Shown piece by piece: positions 55,744 through 64,000 of a stretch of 64,000 nucleotides of DNA. The notes under the pieces are model-generated. The model worked only from the letters and a program-made list of their open reading frames with translations. It was not told the origin of the DNA and did not search any database. This stretch comes from Apiospora phragmitis. Taxonomy: Eukaryota > Ascomycota > Sordariomycetes > Amphisphaeriales > Apiosporaceae. Every line of letters begins with the position of its first letter. Within the stretch, counting starts at the first letter, position 1. The position numbers and the translations under genes were made by a program. The stretch lies in the NCBI GenBank assembly GCA_038363925.1, contig JAQQWL010000011.1, positions 4,712,001 through 4,776,000 on the forward strand, read 5' to 3'.

Positions 55744-58445
55744 CTACCAATTAACCCAACCGCCTTGGCCATCTTTACTACCCCAGAGCTCGTCTTCATC
55801 TACCCCCCTGTGATGGCTGCCCTTACTACTACGACTACTACGACTACTACTACCCTTCCCTAGATTCGCCACGTCGTCACCATCCCCGTCCTCCGTCATC
55901 GTCTCCGTCGCCTCCGGTAAGACTTTAACGACCCCGCCCCTCCGCCTCTCCGCGCTCCAGCGATCCAGCCAGCCCTTCATGCGCTTGCGGCTCGCCTCGC
56001 TGCCGACATTGACCGTGGGCACGACCTTCTCGATGCGCAGCGCCATGGTGAAGAGCGCGAGCTCGCGGAAGCTCGAGTGCTCCGAGTAGGGGGACGCCGA
56101 AGCACATGGCCTCGCGCGTGCTCCCCCGCTGGGCGGCGAAGTCGCGGGGCCCGAAGCGCGTCCGCCAGGCCGGTCCGTGCAGAACCTGCGTCGTCGGCAC
56201 CGACGACGGTTGCACGTTGACGTTGACGCTGCGGGCCGTCGAGGTCGGCGACCGGAAGTTCCAGCCGCTCGGGCGGAAGCCCACGATGCGGCTGAAGTGC
56301 GGCTTGTAGCCATTGAGGTACTCCTGCAGCGTCTCGGCCCGGATCTCCATCAGCATCTGCATGTGGACCTGGGCCTCGCGCGGGTTCGTGGTGAGGAGGG
56401 CGGCGAGCTCGGGGTCGCCCAGCTGCTTGATGATTTTGATTTTGGAAGCCGAGGCAAAGATTTTGGTGTTCAGGGCCTGGGCGATGGCCTTGCAAATGCG
56501 CTCCTTGCCAATCGAATAGGTGCCGCAGATGACCAAGAGGCGATGTTTAGGGTTGGATTTCGTCCCGTCTTTAGTCTCACCACCGGAAGCCTCGTTGCCC
56601 GCCGAGTCCTTTGTAAAGAAGTTGCTGACCGAGGTGGTCCCCCTTCGGCCCCTTGAGGGCCTCGAATGCATCATCTGTGGCATTTGGGTCCCCCGATATC
56701 GTCTTACAGAATTCCGCACATGCGCTGATAACCATTTCCTGAGGTGGAAAAGAGTAGCGAGGATTGAGATAGGTGGTATCGAGATAGCATATGTCGATCT
56801 TCTGCTGTCTGGTCTTGCCAGATATCGAGTCTACAACGTCAGGCTTTAACAGGGGGTGTGCAATATGAGCCTGGCACGCACGGAAATCCCCACAGTGCAA
56901 AATACGCTGCGTTCTTGGAGCCGATCCTTTACCTGCTGCTCCCAGGGCCTTCTCGAAAAGGAATAGGGAGCTTCCAGGGCAGTGGTTGGCTGGTATCATG
57001 GTGACGGTAACGCCCTCTGTGCCTGGTATTTCGACCTTTTCATCAAATTCAAGCTCCACCACCCACTTTGCAGCTGTCCGGAGTTGATTCTTCACCAAGC
57101 TACCAGTCACCTTGCTGCAGTAGATCGGACCGTGTAACCAGCTTGCCGTCAACCCGATATAGTGGTCGCTGTGGAAATGGCTCAGGAAATATGCGTTGCA
57201 TCCCTTGACAGCACCGTACCGGAACGCGTCCACACAGATGAAAAACCCCGGCATGATCTTGTAAAAGGGGCAGGTCCGTTGATAGGCCGGCTTCCCACGA
57301 GAAGCAGTCTCGGTAGCGGCAGCCGAGGCCCAAGCTTCGTCTTCGGCGTGAGTTGACATCAGCTTACTGAAGGCGGACGTAGGTTGGCTGGCTGATTTGC
57401 TGCCCAGTTCTATCGGGTTTGCCTGCCCCGGCCTCGGTACAGCGGCTCGAGAGAAGCGTTTGCTTACATCCGAAGATTCGACATGGGGTTCCGGTGGGGG
57501 TTTAGCTGGTGGCTTCGGCGGTGGCAGTGGGTTACCATCAAGGCACGCATTCACATGCACCGAGGCATGCTCCACTGATAATCCGGCGAGGCTGGCGCTG
57601 CACAAAGGACAGCTTGCCGTCATATCTCCTTCGTCGTGGGTACCTTCTCCTGCGCCATCAGGCGGCATATCCGTGGCATCTTCGGCCTCGAGACGCGCCT
57701 GCTCCTGCATGTAGCGCATGGCGCGGTATTCCTCGCCATTGTCGAGCTCGTCGTCAAACAAGGCCTCCATCTCATCCATGTCCTTGAAATCGTCATACAC
57801 CGAGTCCTCTGTCTTGATCTGAGGAACATCGGGCACGACTGCACAACTCTCGTCCCTTAGCAAAGCGGGTCTCGGGGGGATTATTTGTGGCGCGGTGTCT
57901 TCCTCTAACCTTGTCATGCCCGGCGAATCCATTGGGGTCTCTTCTTTCGTCGGCGTCTGGACGGCCGAGTCCGGTTCGCTGTCCGAGTCGTCTACGAAGG
58001 GGCCCTTCTTTGCCTTTGTCCTCTTGACTCGTTTCTGCGACGTCGAGGTCCCCCCTGCAGCTCCATGTGTACCTGCTGTTGGAGCATCTATTTCTTCGCC
58101 ATCATGGCTCAGTTTACGTCGTTTCGACGAGCCGGCATCCTCATTGAACCTCGCCTCGGACAAGGGGTCGACTTCGGGCTCGAGGCGGTGGATCCCGTCG
58201 ACTGTCTGGTCCTCAAGTTTCGGGCCTAGCGGCGACGAGAGTGCGCCGGCACCACCGACCGAAGGATCGCCTATGAAAAGCGGTTCTTCGACATCGACCT
58301 TCTTGAAGAAGTTCAGGATGTTGCCATTGGCGGGCAGTTTCGATTTAGAAGCTGACGTCTTTCCGTTGACTTTGAGAGGGCCAAAGTTGAGCTTGGACTG
58401 GCGGGGGGTTGCTGGTTTGGCCCTCGCCGTCTTAGCTGGGGGCAT
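55744..58445 (-). CDS. PSO2: DNA interstrand cross-link repair nuclease Pso2/Snm1 (two apparent frame breaks)
   Basis: Intronless. The 2702-nt span becomes 899 codons if one base is removed at each of two 5-base runs (C5 at 56639-56643 and G5 at 56089-56093). The conserved sequence moves frame at both: EALKGPKG to TTSVSNFF, and EAMCFGVP to YSEHSSFRELALFT. The N-terminus SKLNFGPLKV and NGNILNFFKKVD resemble PCNA- or PIP-like motifs. A UBZ4-type zinc finger lies near residue 280 (CPLCSASL...HVNAC). The metallo-beta-lactamase core has YFLSHFHSDHYIGLT (motif 2, HxHxDH), NHCPGSSLFLFE and LDTTYLNPRYSFP; the beta-CASP region includes VICGTYSIGKERICKAIA. The C-terminal Ser/Arg region is encoded by trinucleotide repeats. 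Pso2/Snm1 is a 5' exonuclease that processes DNA interstrand cross-links in the nucleus. Convergent with LSM2. Confidence 0.94.
55820..55857 (-). repeat. coding trinucleotide repeat in PSO2 C-terminus
   Basis: ACT/ACG triplets on the plus strand (about twelve in a row) encode a Ser/Arg run (SSSRSSRSS) near the end of PSO2. Such tracts vary in length between strains. Confidence 0.75.
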
Positions 58446-58901
58446 TCTGGCTATTGGCTGTTTCGTTCTCGTTGCTTTCGTGTGTTCCTTTCGACCTCTA
58501 CGATGCCCCCCGAATCATGCTGTGAATGCGCCTTTCTTAACAAAGCAAGCTGTCAAATAATTGATAGATAGATAGATAGGGTAGGGTGGTGGCAAAGACT
58601 CAATTACGCTCACAAGCCAATGTGCCTAGCAATTTAGGGAACCCCCACTAACTTGCTTACTTGAACGCGGAACCCGTGCGCGACAAAGAAAACGCGAAGT
58701 CACGTTATCTCTATTCCAGCACGTTTCATTTCTACTACTACATCCGAATCAATCGGAGATTGTATGTATACACTACGTCACAGAAAGATCACGAGGAGCT
58801 TCAGTACTTGGGGTATCAATGTTTGCTGTTCCAGCCGTTTATTCACAAGCAGTCTACATTCTTTGATCGCCTGCCAAATTCGTAACGTCGTAATCTACCA
58901 T
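58446..58901. other. PSO2 promoter / transporter 3' region
   Basis: About 0.45 kb between tandem minus-strand genes, containing a GATA tetranucleotide repeat at about 58563-58579. No gene was recognised. Confidence 0.55.
58563..58579. repeat. GATA microsatellite
   Basis: About four tandem GATA units just upstream of the PSO2 start. Confidence 0.8.
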
Positions 58902-61074
58902 CTACCCATGAACCTTCTCGTTCTCCCCGAGCACAGCCGTCTGTTCACTCGTGCTGCTGGGTGCGCTACTGGCAACTGCCTTCTCCTTCAAGCCACCCTT
59001 GCCCGTTCGTCGCACGGGCCCTTTGCCCGAGAAGTAGTTGTGGATATCTTCCGTGAGCTCGTCATCGTCGTCGTACAGGTTGCTAGCCTCGGGGTCTTCC
59101 CTGGCAGCTTCCTTCTCGGCCCACTCTGCACGCATATCCTCAATCTTGCTCTTTGTGTCGATGTCGGGGTGATAGTTCTTGCCGACACCCATCAAACGCT
59201 CCCAAAGGGACAAGTGCTGCGGGTGGATGGCGATGCCGTGGTATTCCTTCTCGCGGCCTTCCAGAATGTACTTCCAGCGGCGCTCCTGCTCCTTGAGGTC
59301 GAGACCGGTGGTGTCGGGAAGCCACAAGAACGTGACCAGCATACCAGCAAGACCGAACCAGGGCACGACGTAGAACTTGGTCTGGTCGTCAATGTAGTTG
59401 TAGAGGACCGACGCAAGCAGAGCTCCGGCCTTGCCCATGCAGGCCGAGAACCCGTGGGCACTGGCTCGGATCTGTGTGGGGAACACCTCGCCAGCGACCA
59501 AGAACGTAACCGAGTTGGGTCCAAACTGGTTGAAGAACGAGGACAAAAAGTACATGGCCTGGAAGGAATGGATACCCGCGGGGCTGGTGTAGTAGGAATA
59601 GTTCGACATAGGAATGACGAAAGTGATGAAGCAGACGAGGAATCCGACCTGCTGCATCAGCTTACGGCCGTACATCTTGTTGTCAATGAGGAATGACGCC
59701 AAGTAGTAGCCAGCAAGCGCCACGACGACGTTGATCAGGTTCCAGCGCCAAGTCGTCCAGAGGTTGCTCTTGCCACCGCTGATGACAGCGATGAACTTGC
59801 CCTGGAACAGCTTGTTGCCGTAGAAGAAGACATCGTTGCAGAACCAGCCGGCAGACGTGGCAAACAGTCGACCACCGAAGTTGCTGCAAGTCATTTTGAG
59901 GGACTTAGCATCGTAGCCGGTAACGTTAGCCTTCTTCTTGGCCTTCTCGAGTTGCTTGCTGGCGGATCGCATCTTGTAGGTACGGTAGTACGCCAACCAC
60001 AGTGTGCCGACGGCAGGAATGGCGAAAGACAGACGGAACACCCATTGCGCCGTGATCTGGCTGTACACGGGGCCCTCGCCGTATCCTCGGTTGAAGATGA
60101 CCAGCAGAATGATGAGGATGACCTGGTTGAAGAACTGGCCCCAACCCTGCATCAGGAATGCCATGGTGACCTTGCGGCCACGGTGCAGACGATCGTCCCG
60201 GGTCGACAACTTGCCCGCCGAAACGGCATTCTCCATAGAAGACGTGGCAGTGATAGGGTACTCGCCGCCAACACCGAAACCTATGGGAATTATTGGTTAG
60301 CCACAGCGAGAATTGGACGACAAAAGGGGCGGGGATGACATACTGTAAATGAAAAGAGACCAGGCATAGCAAATGACCCAACCCTCCAGGGTGGTGCCCC
60401 AAGTGGCGGTCAACATGATCAGACCCAGAAGCATGATCAAGGCATCTTGAATCAGACCCCAGCGTCGACCAATCCAATCACCAATAATCTGCAAACAAAG
60501 TCAGTCTACTGCGGTTTTGCTTTCATTCGGCTGGGGGTTGTCAAGGAGCACTCACGCCAACAGCGACCTGACCAATCATGATACCAATAACTTCAAGATA
60601 TGTCACCGCGGCGACCCAGTTCGTGCTGCACACCTTGTGGTTGCCCCAGCAGTCCGGCCAGACAGACTTGAAGAGGGGCTCGAGGTTGCCGATGGAGAAG
60701 AGGACGTAACCTTCCAGACCAAGGCCGGCACCAGGAAGGACAGCGTTGCGGAAGTACCAGGCGATGGGGCTGAGAGGGTCCTTCTTGAACATGTTGCCGA
60801 CGGTCCGCAGCTCGGACATGGTCTCAGCATGGTCAACCTGGCGGACAAAGCTGTAACGCTTCCAGAAGGGGAGGTCGGCCCAGTAAATGCCCTCGGGCGT
60901 GTAGGAGTCGTCGGGGTGTGTGAGATGCTTGAAGATGTCCTTCTCGTGGTCCGTGGCGGGCGCCGTGTGCTGTGGGTAGTGATCATGTTCGGCGCCGGTG
61001 GCGGGACCATGGGGGACTGGGATCTCGCCAATGGGAGGGTCGTGTTCCCGGTGATGGCGGATGAAGGAAGCCAT
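58902..61074 (-). CDS. MFS transporter, phosphate:H+ symporter (PHS) family
   Basis: Three exons: 61074-60556, 60488-60344 and 60280-58902, with introns of 67 and 63 nt, giving 680 aa. The N-terminal 110 residues are hydrophilic with a His-rich segment. The first membrane block includes VTYLEVIGIMIGQVAVG, and the loop GDWIGRRWG is the MFS signature between helices 2 and 3. FIYSFGVGGEYPITATSSME corresponds to the PHS-family helix-4 motif. A long central loop (QLEKAKKKANVTGYDAKSL) separates the two six-helix halves; the second half has AGEVFPTQIRASAHG and LPDTTGLDLKEQERRW. In Pho84 the corresponding helix-4 position is Asp; here it is Glu, which also occurs in Git1-type glycerophosphodiester carriers, so the substrate (phosphate or organophosphate) is open. 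The cytosolic tail is acidic. Plasma-membrane location is inferred. Confidence 0.88.
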
Positions 61075-64000
61075 GTTGTCTTGGGTGGTGTGGTATATAC
61101 ACTACACTACCCAAGGCGACGGTTGGTAGATAGGTAGGTAGATATTAGGTAAATCTATACGAGGGGGTTTTTTGGTGAATGGAAGAACAGAACAAACAAA
61201 CGAGCTGTTCAAGAGTAACAACCGGTGGGATTTTATGTCGAGTCGCCTGGATAGTTAGACGAAACCGGGAGCCGAAGAAAGTTTGTCCACTGGCCCAAGG
61301 AAACTGAGAAGAGGATCGAGGCAGAGGAACCAGGACGTCTTGGACATTATGTACTACCCGCTCGAGAACCGCTGAAGGTTACTCAGTTGGGGCATGGGAG
61401 GGTGGAAGGCGGACCTGGCGGCGGATCCGAGGGGGCCTAGATATTGAACTACGCAGGTTACTAGACAATCAGTCTCCGGTTATAGAAACACCGAGGCAGG
61501 CAAAGAGGTGAGAGGATATCCAGCAATCCATCGCAGACCCCAGCGGCATGGCCACAGTTGGAACTACTGCGGAGCTAGCTTTTACAAGGAAGGGACTAGT
61601 CTGCATTCAAGATCCCCCACACCCAGCCTGCCATAAGACCGGACGAGCTGCATAACACGCTGATATGCCCCGAGTTCCTACCACGAACCGTACTCCTCTT
61701 GGCAAATGAATTGACATCGTGCTTGCTGCAAGCCGTCCGGATGGAACAGGGAGGGATCAAAGTCAAACGTTGATGACCGGGGTTCGACGCCACGATATGA
61801 CCAGCGGGAGCAGAATGCTTGTTTTCCTGGATCTGCACATGACGTCCTGGATGCAGCCCCAAACCGCACAACATCATAAGCAAAAAGAAGTCTTGGATGC
61901 AGCCATTGCAATTACAATTGCCGATTACAGTCTCGGTCACAGAGTCTCGAAAAGCAGGCCAATGAGGCAGGGGGGTTGTCTGAGCCGCAACCGAGTGGGT
62001 TGGCGTCAGAGTGAGAATTCTTCGACAGCCTATTTTTCTTCTGCCTTTTTCTGTCTCCCGAGAGGCAAGCTTGAGGGGACTTTTGGGCCAATGAGCTGCA
62101 AGGAAAGCAACACGTGCGGCTGTCTTTGGCTCAGGAACACAGTCGGGAATATGCGAGGAGAGAGAAAAAAAAAGTGCAGCGAATGTGTGTGGAGACCTTC
62201 TGGAACATCCCTGCCGGTCCCCGCTTGTTCAGTGGGGGTCCAGCCAGCTTGCCAAGGGCTATGTTACCAGAATGTACCCGTAGCTTAAGGTTACGCAGGA
62301 CTTGCGGTAGGCTCTGATTGGTGACATCACACGCCAGCACGCAGCCCATCCGCCATCTCCCCCTCCAGCCCGCCTCGTCGAAAGTCTTGCATCTCTGGCT
62401 TCCAGCTTGGCACGCAGACTTGAGATTCTTGGGACTTCTTGGCCTCTTCGGAAGTGGCAAGTGGTCGTGTGCTCGTTTCTGCTTTTGTTGAAATATTGCT
62501 CGTTCATGAAATCATCTTGTATGTTGGGTTGGGATGCCACGCCGGCTGCAAATTTTCGTCGTTTTCTCGCATGTGTCGTGTTTGTAACGAGATCAACCAG
62601 CATCTTCCTTACAAACACTGTCGACCAACCGTGCAGGGATTGAGAACTCCTGCCGCCCATCACACGTGATGATTACCGACCAAATTCCAGGGTCTTGTGT
62701 CCATGTATGAGTTGTTATCCGATGGCCTATCAATGCCCAATACAGCAAGCGAGTAAAGAGCATACAAAAATAAAGTAGCTCAAATCAAACACAACCGGGG
62801 ACGGGGATTAACTGTTGATTCTCTGATCCCATTTCCTCCACGTACCCCGCTAATCTCATGTCGAGGAAGGGGGCAGGGCAGCTAACGAACCATCCCCCCA
62901 CGATGCCCCGACTCCCCTGACGAGACACGGCTTTCTTAACTCTTCATGGACACCGAGCACAATATGGAGTCTGGAGCTGGTGCTAGTGCTAGGTGGTTCA
63001 AGTCAACTGCGGATATCTGTCTCGGTGCAGGCAGTGGTCGCATGGGTCTGGCCAGGCCTGAAAGCTCCAATAGATGCACATTATCCTCCACCAGCGGGCT
63101 GGTTACAAGTACATTGCGTGATTGACAAAGTGCGGCAATAACCAAAGTCGAGGTACATATGCATACTACTCTACTTTAAGCCGAGTCTGGCTATCAGACG
63201 AAGTCTCGGCACAGTAGTCTGAGTATTCGTGCATTTCGCTTTTTTTTTTGACCCTTTCTGTTGCGTTACTGTGGCCGCGCCGGCTCTTCCCCGTCGTCGT
63301 TTCGGGCAATCAGTCGCGTGCTCATGCTATCTTCTTTCGTCCAATTCAGAAGCAACCTCTATGACTCAACGAGCACATTCGTTGCTCGCATTTGAGGGCA
63401 GAGCACGTTTGGCCCGCGGCAGAAGGCAAACGGACATCTCCTTGCCGTCTTGGCCAAGTCTGGAGTATCATAGCAGATCCTGGCTTTACTCTGTTCGCAT
63501 TACCACTACAGTAAAGAGAGAGCGCGTGGATGAGACATTGTTCTTTCTGCAGGTTTAGCAGTTGCAAGCCTAGGATGTCCCTGCAATAGGCGTTTAATTT
63601 TATGATGAACCACAAAAGCACTCGGTCGATTCGCTGGCTATGAACTGGTGGAGGAATATCAACTTCCAATCAGCTAACATAGTACAGGCAGGCTTACACC
63701 CTGCATGAAGCTACAAACATCAGACGGGTTTTGCTCGGATAGATGCAGCTGTGAGAACAGACATTGAAAATACCTAATCTCGCACTACACATCCGATCTT
63801 TCTAAGGCCTAACCGGAGCCGGAAACTTCCATCGGCTACGCCGAAGGTATGCAGTCCAGTCGAGTCAAGTGGTGATGTTCTTGTCGTCTCGCGTCTTCAA
63901 ATACGTGTCGCGAGGATATCTATTAATAACCCTGAACAATTCAATGTGTATTTGCATTCCTGCTTTGTAACTGGTCATATGGACATATTCCCTTAGATAC
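61075..64000. other. intergenic upstream of the PHS transporter
   Basis: About 2.9 kb with no supported gene. Two CACGTG boxes lie at 62111-62116 and 62663-62668. The sequence is otherwise featureless to the window end; a gene could begin beyond 64 kb. Confidence 0.5.
62111..62116. promoter_or_regulatory. CACGTG box upstream of PHS transporter
   Basis: The core recognised by Pho4/NUC-1 type bHLH regulators of phosphate genes, about 1.04 kb before the transporter start codon. A second lies at 62663-62668. About one such hexamer is expected per 4 kb by chance, so the support is weak. Confidence 0.25.

Noticed and set aside
57895..58560. 221-aa plus-strand open frame
   Set aside because: Antisense to the N-terminal part of PSO2, with Ser/Pro-rich shadow composition.
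62111..62668. Strong claim of Pho4/NUC-1 control of the transporter
   Set aside because: The two CACGTG sites are over 1 kb away and near the background frequency for a hexamer.

Overview
The window is nuclear DNA of a filamentous ascomycete (Pezizomycotina, probably a Sordariomycete). The evidence is short GT-AG introns (mostly 49-117 nt), single dispersed genes separated by long intergenic regions, no operons, and a set of recognisable fungal genes (YVC1, LCL3, RAX2, HapB/HAP2, PSO2, CCP1). Species cannot be fixed from sequence reading alone. No rRNA, confident tRNA, CRISPR array or autonomous transposon was seen.

Layout. 1-9.5 kb: no recognisable gene, but a 282-bp miniature inverted-repeat element (54-335) flanked by TA. 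9.6-12.3 kb (-): F-box protein with an acidic tail. 14.2 kb (+): PKR1. 15.4-16.0 kb (+): Sm D1. 16.3-17.1 kb (-): MTQ2. 17.5-17.8 kb (-): small Cys-rich conserved protein. 18.5-21.1 kb (-): vacuolar TRP channel YVC1, divergent from LCL3 (22.2-23.0 kb, +). 26.2-30.0 kb (+): RAX2. 31.6-32.7 kb (-): cytochrome c peroxidase. 34.2-36.6 kb (-): PRP39, divergent from a synaptojanin-type phosphoinositide phosphatase (38.2-42.8 kb, +). 43.2-43.4 kb (-): a second small Cys-rich protein. 43.4-52.1 kb: apparent gene desert with pyrimidine-rich leader-like DNA. 52.1-53.1 kb (+): HapB/NF-YA. 54.5-55.0 kb (+): LSM2. 55.7-58.4 kb (-): PSO2/SNM1. 58.9-61.1 kb (-): MFS transporter of the phosphate:H+ symporter family. 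61.1-64 kb: no gene seen.

The genes are a housekeeping mix: splicing (Sm D1, LSM2, PRP39), membrane and calcium biology (PKR1, YVC1, synaptojanin), mitochondria (CCP1, LCL3), translation termination (MTQ2), DNA repair (PSO2), polarity (RAX2) and transcription (HapB). No biosynthetic cluster or defence system is visible.

The strongest unexpected signal is that five otherwise well-conserved genes (YVC1, CCP1, synaptojanin, HapB, PSO2) are each broken by one to three single-base frame changes, mostly in homopolymer runs. After allowing for them, every gene gives a whole number of codons with conserved protein on both sides. This looks like uncorrected homopolymer error in the assembly, not pseudogenes. 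Other points of interest are the MITE with poly-C inside its terminal repeats, a shared 14-nt first coding exon in Sm D1 and LSM2, and CACGTG boxes at similar distances upstream of four genes.
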